Source: Clostridia bacterium (GTDB taxonomy: Bacteria > Bacillota > Clostridia > Christensenellales > UBA1242). Taken from it: a stretch of DNA of 64,000 nucleotides. A model generated the notes under the pieces. It was not told the DNA's origin. It did not search any database and worked only from the letters and a program-made list of their open reading frames with translations. The stretch spans positions 1 to 64,000 of the forward strand of contig JAFXZE010000005.1 of the NCBI GenBank assembly GCA_017541375.1. Reading direction: 5' to 3'. Shown here in pieces: positions 15,676 through 24,081 of the stretch. Numbering within the stretch: the stretch's first letter is position 1; each line of letters begins with the position of its first letter. Made by a program: the position numbers and the translations under genes.

Positions 15676-15692
15676 AATCTAGTATCAAATTT

Positions 15693-15714
15693 GAACCGAA
15701 AGGTTCTTTTTTGT
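15693..15714. terminator. GNRA-loop terminator near the TetR gene end
   Basis: GAACC and GGTTC form a stem capped by GAAA and followed by TTTTTTG on the plus strand. It lies against the stop codon of the convergent tetR-type gene. Confidence 0.55.
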
Positions 15715-15716
15715 TT

Positions 15717-16232
15717 TTAAATTGTTCTGTATTCAATTTCCTTATTTAAAAACTTAGCAAGATATTCTGGCGAATCTTGCATACCTCTTCTTACCCATTC
15801 ATTAGTTAAGCCTACGATTGCTCCTGATACTCTTGCTGATGAATAAGACTGTTCTTTGTCGAAAATATCCCTGCCGTTTATAGCAGAGTCAAAAATATGC
15901 TTTTCAAATATATAAGATAATCCTCTTTGATAAACAATAATAATTCTTTCCTTCAATGATAACAAATATTTAAAAAGACTTAAACTTATATAGTTTTCTT
16001 CTTTTAAAAACAAATTATAGTTTTCATCCCACCATATTTGAGACTCTCGCATAAAATACTGGTAAATGATATCGTCCATACTTTTATAATTTCTATAGAA
16101 AGTGCATCTTGAAACCCACGCCTTATCACATAATTCGGATATAGAGATATCCTTATATTCCTTTTCTTTAAGTAAATTGAATATCGCATTTTCTAATTGT
16201 TCTACTACAACAAAATCTTTTCTTCGTGGCAT
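15717..16232 (-). CDS. TetR-family transcriptional regulator
   Basis: 171 residues from MPRRKDFVVVEQLENAIFNL. The N-terminal helix-turn-helix is clear: LLKEKEYKDISISELCDKAW then VSRCTFYRNYKSMDDIIYQY, residues about 21-60. The C-terminal ligand-binding part is alpha-helical and diverse. The ATG at 16232 follows AAGGAGA by six bases. It is divergent from an esterase gene, with a 22-bp palindrome between them, so it most likely represses that gene and perhaps itself. A second copy of the operator half-site lies in its own leader (16243-16253). Confidence 0.85.
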   Translation of the reverse strand: MPRRKDFVVVEQLENAIFNLLKEKEYKDISISELCDKAWVSRCTFYRNYKSMDDIIYQYFMRESQIWWDENYNLFLKEENYISLSLFKYLLSLKERIIIVYQRGLSYIFEKHIFDSAINGRDIFDKEQSYSSARVSGAIVGLTNEWVRRGMQDSPEYLAKFLNKEIEYRTI

Positions 16233-16296
16233 ACTTTTCTCCTTATGATACAAAACATACCTGTTTGTACTTTTATTATTTTTTAAGTTTAAATTA

Positions 16297-16335
16297 TCGA
16301 CAAAAATATTTAATTATGATACAATTGTATCATAA
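16297..16335 (+). promoter_or_regulatory. Extended -10 promoter overlapped by a 22-bp palindromic TetR operator
   Basis: TCGACA (16297-16302) and TACAAT (16320-16325) are 17 bases apart, and TG stands one base before the -10. A perfect 22-bp palindrome (16314-16335, arms TTATGATACAA and TTGTATCATAA) covers the -10, so repressor binding would exclude RNA polymerase. A half-site TTATGATACAA recurs at 16243-16253 near the regulator's own start. Confidence 0.7.
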
Positions 16336-16368
16336 AATAAAAACAAACGCAACAAAAAGGAGTTATTT

Positions 16369-17502
16369 ATGGTAGATCAAGTTAAGAAAAAAAAATGGTG
16401 GATTATTCCTTTGGTTTTTTTAGGGGTAATAGCCACTCTTGGTATTGGTATTTTTGTTCTATTAAAGAATACTATTTTAATGACTTTCCCAGAATTAAAA
16501 GGTGAACCAGAAGTTGGATCCTATTATGCAATTAGTCCTGAAGGTGCTTTGACTTCGACAGGAAAACAGTGGCACGGAATCTATAAAAAAGGTAGTGAAA
16601 ATAAAACAGTTGTATATTTCTTTGGAGGTGGTGCAAGTATAACAGAAGAGACATCCAAACGTGGCAAAGAATTTTATGCCGTAGATATGACCGCACAAGA
16701 CTTTGTTGCAAAAGGTGGAATTGGAAATAATGCTGATAGTAACCCTTTTAAAAATTGGAATTTTGTCATTGTGCCTTATACAACTGGAGATTTCCATACT
16801 GGAACAGCAGAATTTCGCTATACCGAAAATGGTAAAGAAAAAATAATCTATCATCAAGGATACAAGAATTACACATTATTGATGAATTCTATTCTTAAAT
16901 ACGTTGAAGATTCTGATACTTTGTTGGTAACTGGTTTTTCCGCAGGCGGATTTGCAACATCATTATTAGCAGATGATGTTATCGGCTATTTCCCAAAAGC
17001 AACAAATATTACTGTTACCGTTGATAGTTCTCTACTTTTATATGACGGATGGAAAGATACTGCAACAAACTTATGGAAGAGCCCAAAAGAAATATCAGAC
17101 AGGTTAACAACCAACAATATTGTTTTAGACAGTTTAACCGCTTTACATGAAAAATGTGGTGATCAAGTAAAAATTTTATTTGATTGTTCATATAGAGATG
17201 ACACATTGCAACAATATCAAGCTTATATTAATTATGGAAAAATGGAAAAGAATAAAGCCAATGGTGATTTATTCCAAAAAGATTTAAAAGATATGGTTAG
17301 TGGGCTACAAACAAATATTCCTAATGTTGGTATTTATATTTGGGACTATAAAGCTGATTCATCAACAAAAAACACTCAACACACGATTATTTCTAGCGAT
17401 TTCTTAGTTAAGTTAGAAGATGGTAAAAGCATTGCAGATTGGATGATTAACGCGGTTAATGGAGACGTAAAAACATATGGTCTTCACTTATTGGATAAGT
17501 AG
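16369..17502 (+). CDS. Membrane-anchored pectinacetylesterase/Notum-like hydrolase
   Basis: 377 residues. A single N-terminal membrane helix (about 10-33) anchors an extracellular alpha/beta-hydrolase domain. Family features are VVYFFGGGAS (about 81-90), NPFKNWNFVIVPYTTGDFH (125-143), YHQGYKN (161-167) and the nucleophile elbow GFSAGGFA (Ser 191), with a likely catalytic His near NTQHTII. Members remove acyl or acetyl groups from polysaccharides or, in Notum, palmitoleate from Wnt. The natural substrate here is unknown. AAGGAG precedes the ATG. It is controlled by the divergent TetR-type regulator. Confidence 0.75.
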   Translation: MVDQVKKKKWWIIPLVFLGVIATLGIGIFVLLKNTILMTFPELKGEPEVGSYYAISPEGALTSTGKQWHGIYKKGSENKTVVYFFGGGASITEETSKRGKEFYAVDMTAQDFVAKGGIGNNADSNPFKNWNFVIVPYTTGDFHTGTAEFRYTENGKEKIIYHQGYKNYTLLMNSILKYVEDSDTLLVTGFSAGGFATSLLADDVIGYFPKATNITVTVDSSLLLYDGWKDTATNLWKSPKEISDRLTTNNIVLDSLTALHEKCGDQVKILFDCSYRDDTLQQYQAYINYGKMEKNKANGDLFQKDLKDMVSGLQTNIPNVGIYIWDYKADSSTKNTQHTIISSDFLVKLEDGKSIADWMINAVNGDVKTYGLHLLDK

Positions 17503-17510
17503 TAGGATCA

Positions 17511-17708
17511 ATGATTAAAGAAGAAAAAGCAATTAAGGAAAAAAAAACAAAAAAAGATGGAGTCAGACTTGGCGATATAGGTACAATTTGGTTACCAGAA
17601 ATTCGGCATAATCATTTCTTTGTTATGCTTGATGATGCTGAAGATAAGGTGAAAAGAAAAACAAAATTGCCTATGATTATGACTCATAGAAAACATATAA
17701 ACAGATAA
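17511..17708 (+). CDS. Small basic protein of unknown function
   Basis: 65 residues starting MIKEEKAIKEKKTKKDGVRL, eight bases downstream of the esterase stop, with only a weak AGGA upstream. The middle (GDIGTIWLPEIRHNHFFVML) looks folded; the tail is basic. Not recognised. It may be the second gene of the esterase operon or the remnant of a longer gene. Coding status is moderately supported by position. Confidence 0.4.
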   Translation: MIKEEKAIKEKKTKKDGVRLGDIGTIWLPEIRHNHFFVMLDDAEDKVKRKTKLPMIMTHRKHINR

Positions 17709-17767
17709 TCAAGGCTTAGAAATAATTAGTTCTATTTAGATCCAATAAACTCCGCCAAAAGAAACTC

Positions 17768-17805
17768 ATACGAAACAGATTGAAAGATTTGTTTCGTATT
17801 TCTAT
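17768..17805 (+). terminator. Terminator of the esterase operon
   Basis: ATACGAAACA (17768-17777) and TGTTTCGTAT (17790-17799) form a 10-bp stem, extended inside by GATT/GATT-like pairing, then TTCT and AT-rich sequence. Confidence 0.7.
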
Positions 17806-17833
17806 TTATTGTTGTAATTATCTATAAAAAAAT

Positions 17834-17859
17834 AAAAAGTAGTCAAAAACTACTTTTTT
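17834..17859. terminator. Bidirectional terminator after the lipoprotein gene
   Basis: AAAAAGTAGT pairs with ACTACTTTTT around CAAAA. The leftward lipoprotein gene ends ten bases away. Confidence 0.8.
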
Positions 17860-17869
17860 GTCCATCCAA

Positions 17870-18310
17870 CTAATTTAATCCTGCGGCTGATTTGATTGCG
17901 TTGTACCCTGCGAAAACAACATTGTTATACCTCCCCATGGATATGTTGTCTTTTTTAGAATCACCACACTTGTCCTTAGCAAAATCACCAAGATATGTTA
18001 AATTAACATCAGACAAATTACCAGAATCTGCGTTTGCTATCGAATCGAATACTAAAATACAAGCCACTTCTTTATCGGCATTATTTCCCTTGCTAACCAA
18101 ATAAATTTTTTGCAAGCCTTTTAACTGCGAAGTATCAGTTTCATCTGAAAAGCTGATTTTTTCACCTTCTTCAACCGTGTATCCTGATTTGATTAAATTA
18201 TCACTAATAGAACTTGCTGAGTAACTTGCTGCACATCCAACAAATCCTGAAACAAACAAAAATGCCAGCGCTACAACACAAATTGAATTGCAAAATTTCC
18301 TATAAATCAT
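17870..18310 (-). CDS. Putative lipoprotein of unknown function
   Basis: 146 residues. The N-terminal signal MIYRKFCNSICVVALAFLFV ends in a lipobox-like FVGC, so the mature protein should be lipid-anchored outside the membrane. The exported part (about 120 residues) is a small mixed fold with no recognised domain. The ATG at 18310 has GGAGG seven bases upstream; an earlier in-frame ATG lacks a site. Transcribed alone, ending at a bidirectional terminator. Confidence 0.7.
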   Translation of the reverse strand: MIYRKFCNSICVVALAFLFVSGFVGCAASYSASSISDNLIKSGYTVEEGEKISFSDETDTSQLKGLQKIYLVSKGNNADKEVACILVFDSIANADSGNLSDVNLTYLGDFAKDKCGDSKKDNISMGRYNNVVFAGYNAIKSAAGLN

Positions 18311-18380
18311 AATAACCTCCACAAATATTATATCAAATATATTGTCAATTGTCAAAGAAGAAAAAATAGACTTTTAACTT

Positions 18381-18482
18381 TTATATAAATGGAATTTCAG
18401 TGGGAGAAAAAACGAAACCAAATCCACACAGAGCTGAAAGTAATGCTATTATGCATATCAAGAAAACTATCCGTTTAGTCAT
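18381..18482 (-). CDS. 33-residue hydrophobic membrane peptide
   Basis: An ATG at 18482 preceded by GGGGGAGA encodes MTKRIVFLICIIALLSALCG, continuing FGFVFSPTEIPFI. That is a basic start, one transmembrane helix and a short outside tail. A TATAAT-like word (revcomp of ATTATA near 18504-18509) lies about 20 bases upstream. The strong ribosome site and coherent topology favour a real small membrane protein, unknown in function. Alternatively it is a degenerated signal sequence of a lost exported protein. Confidence 0.45.
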   Translation of the reverse strand: MTKRIVFLICIIALLSALCGFGFVFSPTEIPFI

Positions 18483-18564
18483 TTTCTCTCCCCCGTTTTT
18501 TCTCATTATAGCACCGCATATAGATTTTGACAACTAAAAATAACTAATTTTGTTGCTTAATCAA

Positions 18565-18593
18565 TTCACAAAACAATAAAATTATGTTATAAT
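18565..18593 (+). promoter_or_regulatory. Sigma-A promoter of hpf
   Basis: TTCACA (18565-18570) and TATAAT (18588-18593) are spaced by 17 bases. The start near 18600 gives a 20-base leader containing AAGGAGG. Confidence 0.65.
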
Positions 18594-18619
18594 AACTTTT
18601 GTGCAAGGAGGATTTTACT

Positions 18620-19162
18620 ATGAAAACACAAATTATGTCCAAAAATTACAATGTCAGCGAAAAATTAGAAAAACTGATTACCTCAAAAATTGATAAGTTG
18701 GATAGATACTTTGAAGACTCAGCTACAGCTAAAGTAGTATGTAGCAAAGTCGCCAATGATTTATTTAAATTAGAACTTACCATAAAGGACAAAGGTTTAC
18801 TATTTAGAAGTGAAGTAATGACTGACAACATGTATCAAAACATCGACTTAGCCCTTCCTAAAGTAGAGCGTCAAATTGTAAAATACAGCTCAAAACTCAA
18901 AGACAAGCTCCGTAAGAACAGTAGTATCAAAGACCTTGTGTTTAATGATGAGCTTGATGACACTCTTGACCTTAATGAAGTGGAAATCAGTAAAATTAAA
19001 AACTTTAACATTGGCCCACTATCTGTTAGTGAAGCCGTAATGGAACTAGAGAATAGTGACCACTCATTCTATGTTTATTTAAATCCTGACAATGGCCGTG
19101 TAAACATTATTTACAAACGCCGTCAAGGTGGCTATGGGCTTCTCGACCCAACTATCGATTAG
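18620..19162 (+). CDS. hpf: Long-form ribosome hibernation promoting factor
   Basis: 180 residues. The N-terminal S30AE/RaiA domain (1-95, opening MKTQIMSKNYNVSEKLEKLI) binds the decoding channel of the small subunit. A linker leads to the C-terminal dimerisation domain (about 125-180, PLSVSEAVMELENSDHSFYV, ending GYGLLDP), which pairs two 70S ribosomes into inactive 100S dimers. This two-domain length is normal for Firmicutes. The ATG at 18620 follows AAGGAGG; the GTG-type upstream start is rejected. Its own promoter and a terminator flank it. Confidence 0.95.
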   Translation: MKTQIMSKNYNVSEKLEKLITSKIDKLDRYFEDSATAKVVCSKVANDLFKLELTIKDKGLLFRSEVMTDNMYQNIDLALPKVERQIVKYSSKLKDKLRKNSSIKDLVFNDELDDTLDLNEVEISKIKNFNIGPLSVSEAVMELENSDHSFYVYLNPDNGRVNIIYKRRQGGYGLLDPTID

Positions 19163-19216
19163 CAATTGGGTGGAACATTTTGTATGGCTATCTAAGTATT
19201 ACTAATTGCACAGAAA

Positions 19217-19247
19217 AAATCACAGCTTTGGCTGTGATTTTTATTTG
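19217..19247 (+). terminator. Terminator of hpf
   Basis: AAATCACAGC (19217-19226) and GCTGTGATTT (19231-19240) pair around TTTG, followed by TTATTT. Confidence 0.85.
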
Positions 19248-19274
19248 AAATATTATGTTTTATGTTGAAAATAC

Positions 19275-20762
19275 CTATTTATTTTTATCTTTTAATGAGC
19301 GTCTTGCTTCTTTTAGAATACTCAATGAAAGCGCGTGTTTCCAAAAACCAACATTAGTTTTTTGATTTGAAATGTTATTATCATCAGAATTTTGGGATGT
19401 TAATTTTCTTGATGCTGATTTATAATTATCTAATTCATATTCCCTTGTCTTTTGTTGCATGTTAAAATATGCCCTTTCAAATACATCATACTCAATAAAA
19501 TTACTAGCAGTGTCAAACTCATACCCTTCAGAAGTAATAATTTTGTTATCTTTTCTACTAAAAATTTCATTTTTTAAATAATTTACACCTAACTGCTTAG
19601 GAGGAATAAATGCGCTTGTATAAGCAAACTCAGTATTACGTATTTTTCCATAGCGTATCCCCACATATGGTTTTCCAACCTGAGCCGAATCTGCTGTAGG
19701 ATCAGCCGCCCACTCGCCTTCTAATTTATAGCATTCATCTTTAAGTCGCACCCTACAAAATGCGTGACCGCCCTTTTTTTCTTTATCATTAGATGCTACA
19801 TAATCAATTTTCAGTCCATCAATATTGAGTTTTTCAGCACCTTTAGTAAGTAGCAAAGCAAACCCCGCACAAACAATGCTATCAGTTGTCATTGCACCAA
19901 TAAATGATCTTTCATCCACCAGTAGTTGATCACTTTGATATACTTTGTTTGCTACAAAATCATATAGCTTTAAATAAGCCTCAAGCGGAGTTAAATCTTC
20001 ACTTTTAATCTCCTCTATCAATTTATCCATGCGCATATTAGCTGCAATTAAATTCTCCAACTCATATACAACATTTTTATCATTGCCTTGTACCTCAACA
20101 CCATTTATAATCTTATTCTTCATATAACCATTGTTATACGATCTGTCTCGCACATAAACATGAGCATTAGCTATATTCTTCTTTATATACAAAAGGGTAT
20201 CAAGCTCATCTTTATCAAACGAATTATTTACACATAATATGTTATGACAATTTAAAAAAGTTTTTTCAACATAATCGATAGCTATATTCAAATATTTTAT
20301 AATTCTATCCGCATTTTCTTTTGTTAAAACTACATTATATGGCAAATCAAAAACGATAGGAATTAATTCCAAAGCAGCGACTGGCTCCATACTTCGCTGC
20401 GCCAATTCATCACAAATCTTTTGTAAATCATCCATCGTTGCAGTACTTGTATAATAGCCTATCACATTACCCTTTCTACTTCGTTCAGCACCGATGTAAT
20501 AATCTACCAATCCCCTTAAAAAAACCTTATCTTCAGCATTACACTTATCACTATTAATAACCTTATCACATTGGGTAAACACAATACTTCTAGCACGATC
20601 CAATAAATCAATCTTCATCTTCTCAAACTCTTCTGCTGATGTAGGAATATCCAATTGCAATGGATAATTATAATAAAAAACAACCCCTTCTGATTGATTT
20701 CCTTCTGGATTTTTTATCGTCTGAAACAGACGATAATAGTTATCATCATTCATTAATACCAT
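19275..20762 (-). CDS. Transglutaminase-like superfamily protein, paralogue B
   Basis: 495 residues, no signal or membrane helix, so probably cytoplasmic. The catalytic triad can be read from three segments shared with its neighbour: TTDSIVCAGFALLL (Cys 298), GGHAFCRV (His 333) and WAADPTAD (Asp 354), with NLTPLEAY-like DLTPLEAYLKLYDF before the Cys. The N-terminal 290 residues and C-terminal 110 residues are not recognised. The family includes proteases and crosslinkers; the reaction is unknown. It lies 89 bases downstream of its longer paralogue, past a terminator, so it may have its own promoter. AGGTGG precedes the ATG. Confidence 0.7.
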   Translation of the reverse strand: MVLMNDDNYYRLFQTIKNPEGNQSEGVVFYYNYPLQLDIPTSAEEFEKMKIDLLDRARSIVFTQCDKVINSDKCNAEDKVFLRGLVDYYIGAERSRKGNVIGYYTSTATMDDLQKICDELAQRSMEPVAALELIPIVFDLPYNVVLTKENADRIIKYLNIAIDYVEKTFLNCHNILCVNNSFDKDELDTLLYIKKNIANAHVYVRDRSYNNGYMKNKIINGVEVQGNDKNVVYELENLIAANMRMDKLIEEIKSEDLTPLEAYLKLYDFVANKVYQSDQLLVDERSFIGAMTTDSIVCAGFALLLTKGAEKLNIDGLKIDYVASNDKEKKGGHAFCRVRLKDECYKLEGEWAADPTADSAQVGKPYVGIRYGKIRNTEFAYTSAFIPPKQLGVNYLKNEIFSRKDNKIITSEGYEFDTASNFIEYDVFERAYFNMQQKTREYELDNYKSASRKLTSQNSDDNNISNQKTNVGFWKHALSLSILKEARRSLKDKNK

Positions 20763-20820
20763 ACACTTCCACCTTCAATCAGCATATATTATACCACAAA
20801 ACAAAGCAATTGTCAAGTAA

Positions 20821-20848
20821 ATAAAAAAATTATAGCTAAGCTATAACT
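20821..20848 (-). terminator. Terminator between the two transglutaminase-like genes
   Basis: TTATAGC (20840-20846 reversed) pairs with GCTATAA around TTA on the leftward strand and is followed by TTTTTTTATTT. Confidence 0.65.
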
Positions 20849-20851
20849 ATC

Positions 20852-22696
20852 TTATAATATCATCTCTTGTTCAAAAGGTTCTTTTGGCTTGGGTGACGAA
20901 TCTTGATTTATATTATCTTTTGTTTGCTCCACTTTTAACTCTGTTTCTTGTTCTGGTCGTTGCTCTATTGATAGTTGATTTCTTATAATTATTGGTTCAT
21001 CTATTATCTCAGCTCCTTTTTCTACTTCTTTGTGTAATATATGATTTGCTATCAAATCATCTAGTTTGTTTTTTAGTTCAAGATGCACTTTATCTACACC
21101 TATTTTGTCCTCAACCTTTCTTACCATATCTTTAAGACCTGAAATATAACTACCTGTTTTAATTTTTACATGATTTATGTCATCTCTTATTCTCCACTCA
21201 AATTCATCCTTTTGCCTAAATAATTTGTCTACATACTCATTATTACTTCTTAGATTATTTAGATAATTGTCCATTGCTGTGCAGCCAATATCATTATTGA
21301 CTTTAGCTCTTCTCTGAAAATAAGAAAGTTCTGGTTGACTTTTAGCATACATACTACTCAGTGCTTTTTTGTATGTTTTATAATCGAGTGCTTTACTATC
21401 CGAGACTTCATTGCCAACAGTTGTCATAATATTCTCAGAGTCTTCATTAAAAAATCTCCCCACAAAATAATTATGTACTTGTTTCGCTGGTATCAAACAA
21501 TTTGAGACTTCGGCTTCATATTGTTTTTTAAGTTTTAAATTACATAGCTTAAATGCCTTTTTCTCAACTTTAGCCTCTTCCTCACTTCGAGCAACAGAAG
21601 CATTTGCAGTTGGATCTGCTATATATTCTCCTTTTATTCCGTAGTCTTCATCTTCCAAGGTCACTCTACAAAATGCATGACCTGGTTCATCTTTTTCAAT
21701 TCTGTCATCTCCATCAATATAATCAACTTTTACCCTTTCGTCCCCATATAGTTCACACATCTTACTAAGTAACATAGCATATCCAGCACATACCCTACTA
21801 TCAGTTGTCATTACTCCTACAAAAGAGCGGTCATCAACATCCAAATTATCAAAAGCATATGCCTTTTCTGTAGCAAATTTATACATACGCAAATACGCCT
21901 CTAATGGAGTAAGGTTTTCTTGTTTTATTTTCGTTATAAATTCTTCTGCTTTTTTATTAGCCTCTACTACTCTATCCAATTCATAATAAATCCCATCTTC
22001 CCTCAAATACTCTTCTCTTTTTCCATCAACTTCCCGTACTTCACCGCACATATAAATTTTATCACAGATATAAATTGAAACATCTTCATTACATTGTTGC
22101 TTTAAGTACCCTAACGCTTCAATTTCTTGTGGTGATAAATCTGTTTTGTGTATAACAAAATTATTATAATTAGGGAAATTGTCTTTCACATAATCTATTG
22201 CATGCTGTCTATTGTATAATAGATTATCAATATTTTCCTTTGTTAACTCTAGATCTGTTAAATCAAATGTAATAGGTTCATCTTCTAATCTAAAATCAAA
22301 TCTATCATTTACCTCTGACAATTCTTCACATGCACTGCATAGTTCTGCAATAGAAGCACTACTATCATAGCCTCTAGCTTGCATAACATTAAACTGACCT
22401 TTGATCTCATTACGATTTATTCTTGTTGCTATTGTTTTTAATATACCTGCAGCTTTTTCTCGCTCTTCAGCACTATATTCATCAGAATTGATAATATCAT
22501 GAAAATACTCAATAGTCTTATATCGTGCATTAAATATAATGCTATCCTTAAAATATTCCACTTCTTCTAAACTTAACGGAACTTTGTTAACACACCCCAT
22601 ATCAACATAACTAATTGCCACAGTTTTATTAGTCTTTAACCAAGGATTTTTCTTATTATAATCACTAACTATTTCTTCGCGTTTATTTTCTATCAT
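20852..22696 (-). CDS. Transglutaminase-like superfamily protein, paralogue A
   Basis: 614 residues, no export signal. The triad segments are TTDSRVCAGYAMLL (Cys 303), PGHAFCRV (His 340) and YIADPTAN (Asp 361), preceded by NLTPLEAYLRMYKFA. The alignment with paralogue B runs through the whole first 400 residues, so the pair arose by tandem duplication. The extra C-terminus (about 490-614) is charged and partly coiled coil, ending in a proline/glutamate-rich tail. AGGAGG precedes the ATG. The role is unknown. The conserved triad suggests an active Cys-dependent enzyme, possibly a protease or amidase. Confidence 0.7.
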   Translation of the reverse strand: MIENKREEIVSDYNKKNPWLKTNKTVAISYVDMGCVNKVPLSLEEVEYFKDSIIFNARYKTIEYFHDIINSDEYSAEEREKAAGILKTIATRINRNEIKGQFNVMQARGYDSSASIAELCSACEELSEVNDRFDFRLEDEPITFDLTDLELTKENIDNLLYNRQHAIDYVKDNFPNYNNFVIHKTDLSPQEIEALGYLKQQCNEDVSIYICDKIYMCGEVREVDGKREEYLREDGIYYELDRVVEANKKAEEFITKIKQENLTPLEAYLRMYKFATEKAYAFDNLDVDDRSFVGVMTTDSRVCAGYAMLLSKMCELYGDERVKVDYIDGDDRIEKDEPGHAFCRVTLEDEDYGIKGEYIADPTANASVARSEEEAKVEKKAFKLCNLKLKKQYEAEVSNCLIPAKQVHNYFVGRFFNEDSENIMTTVGNEVSDSKALDYKTYKKALSSMYAKSQPELSYFQRRAKVNNDIGCTAMDNYLNNLRSNNEYVDKLFRQKDEFEWRIRDDINHVKIKTGSYISGLKDMVRKVEDKIGVDKVHLELKNKLDDLIANHILHKEVEKGAEIIDEPIIIRNQLSIEQRPEQETELKVEQTKDNINQDSSPKPKEPFEQEMIL

Positions 22697-22761
22697 AACT
22701 CCTCCTATTTTTACTTATATAACTTTTACCATAAATCTCATCAATTTGACAAGCAAATCAA

Positions 22762-22786
22762 ATAAAAAAAGCGGATATTTCCGCTC
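22762..22786 (-). terminator. Terminator after rplA
   Basis: On the leftward strand AGCGGA, AATA loop, TCCGCT, then TTTTTTTATTT. It closes the ribosomal operon. Confidence 0.8.
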
Positions 22787-22793
22787 TTTAAAT

Positions 22794-23477
22794 TTAGGCT
22801 AATGTGTCTACTTTGACACCAGGTCCCATAGTGCATGCTAGTGCAATGCTACGAAGATATGTACCTTTAGCTGCAGCAGGCTTAGCCTTAACAATAGCAT
22901 CCATAAGGACTGTATAGTTTTGCATAAGTTTGTCTACACCAAAACTTACCTTACCAATAGGACAGTGAATAATATTGGTTTTGTCCAAACGATATTCTAC
23001 TTTACCAGCACGCACATCGTTAATTGCCTTTGTTACATCAGCAGTAACAGTACCGCTCTTTACATTAGGCATCAAGCCCTTTGGTCCAAGCACACGTGCT
23101 ACACGACCAACTTGACCAAACATATCGGGAGTAGTAATGCAGACATCAAAGTCTAACCAGCCTCCAGCAATCTTAGCTACCAATTCCTCAGCACCGACAA
23201 AGTCAGCCCCGGCCTTAGTAGCTTCATCAGCCTTGTCTCCCTTAGCAATTACTGCCACACGAACCTTTTTACCAGTTCCTGCAGGAAGTACGACTGTACC
23301 ACGTACTTGTTGGTCTGTTTGTTGACCATCAACTCCGAGCTTTACATGAAGCTCAACTGTTTCATCAAATTTTGCAGTAGCGGTCTTTAGCACCAACTCC
23401 ATTGCTTCTTTTGGAGCATAAAGTTTGTTGGCATCTACGAGCGCAACAGCTTGTTTGTATTTCTTTCCCATAGCCAT
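22794..23477 (-). CDS. rplA: 50S ribosomal protein L1
   Basis: 227 residues, normal length. Conserved blocks include [48 protein letters not shown] and a C-terminal [16 protein letters not shown]1 forms the mobile stalk near the E site, and in many bacteria represses its own L11-L1 operon by binding the mRNA leader. Two ATG codons six bases apart both have AGGAGG-type sites; the first is used here. It follows rplK by 15 bases. Confidence 0.97.
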   Translation of the reverse strand: MAMGKKYKQAVALVDANKLYAPKEAMELVLKTATAKFDETVELHVKLGVDGQQTDQQVRGTVVLPAGTGKKVRVAVIAKGDKADEATKAGADFVGAEELVAKIAGGWLDFDVCITTPDMFGQVGRVARVLGPKGLMPNVKSGTVTADVTKAINDVRAGKVEYRLDKTNIIHCPIGKVSFGVDKLMQNYTVLMDAIVKAKPAAAKGTYLRSIALACTMGPGVKVDTLA

Positions 23478-23492
23478 AATCCTCTATCCTCC

Positions 23493-23924
23493 TTACTCAT
23501 CATCAGCAACTTTCACACCCATACTACGCGCGCTACCTGCTATCATAGACATAGCAGCCTCAACGCTTGCGGCGTTCAAGTCCTTCATTTTCATTTCTGC
23601 AATTTCTTTAAGTTGAGCCTTAGTAATAGTGCCTGCAACTTCTTTAGGGGTCTTTGCACTTCCCTTTTCGATGCCAACAGCTTTCTTTATAAGTACAGCT
23701 GCTGGTGGTGTTTTGTAAGTGATGTCAAATGTACGATCAGCGTACACATTGACAATTACAGGAATCACCAATCCTACTTGACTAGCGGTAGCCTCATTAA
23801 ATTGCTTGATAAAAGCACCAATGTTGACTCCGTGTGGACCTAACGCTCCACCAAGTTGTTGACCGGCAGTAGCTTTTCCAGCAGGCAACTGCACTTTAAC
23901 AACTGCAACAGGTTTCTTTGCCAT
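23493..23924 (-). CDS. rplK: 50S ribosomal protein L11
   Basis: 143 residues with the proline-rich N-terminal domain (QLPAGKATAGQQLGGALGPHG) and the C-terminal rRNA-binding domain ending ARSMGVKV. It forms the GTPase-associated centre. GGAGG precedes the ATG. The 157 bases before it, after nusG, fold into a long hairpin (see the leader entry) that may mediate autoregulation. Confidence 0.97.
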   Translation of the reverse strand: MAKKPVAVVKVQLPAGKATAGQQLGGALGPHGVNIGAFIKQFNEATASQVGLVIPVIVNVYADRTFDITYKTPPAAVLIKKAVGIEKGSAKTPKEVAGTITKAQLKEIAEMKMKDLNAASVEAAMSMIAGSARSMGVKVADDE

Positions 23925-23992
23925 AAATTTTCCTCCAAAGTGGTATTATCGACATGAGTAATATCAGATTTTACCCATTCTCCCACACAATT

Positions 23993-24065
23993 GTGCCCAA
24001 TGTGCGCAGACTAAAACTAGCCCGCGGCAAGTGTTTTGCACCTACATAGTAGGCACATTGAGCAC
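23993..24065 (-). promoter_or_regulatory. Structured rplK leader, possible L1 autoregulatory site
   Basis: Bases 24053-24065 and 23993-24005 form a 13-bp stem with a single G-T pair. A CCTAC/GTAGG hairpin (24041-24053) and other short pairings lie inside. A GTGTGGGAG stretch follows just downstream on the mRNA, reminiscent of leaders of L11-L1 operons. L1 binding its own leader is established in several bacteria; that this hairpin is the site here is inference. Confidence 0.45.
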
Positions 24066-24081
24066 CGCCGTAAAATAGTAA

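Larger units (their letters stand above)
15410..15716. other. Non-coding stretch with two terminators and a possible gene remnant
   Basis: Apart from two terminator hairpins (15641-15670 and 15693-15712), the stretch holds an open frame around 15,510-15,645 reading LLYALEWGYVVIRGHSFWGY without a start or binding site. It looks like a decayed fragment, but its family is not recognised. Confidence 0.35.
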
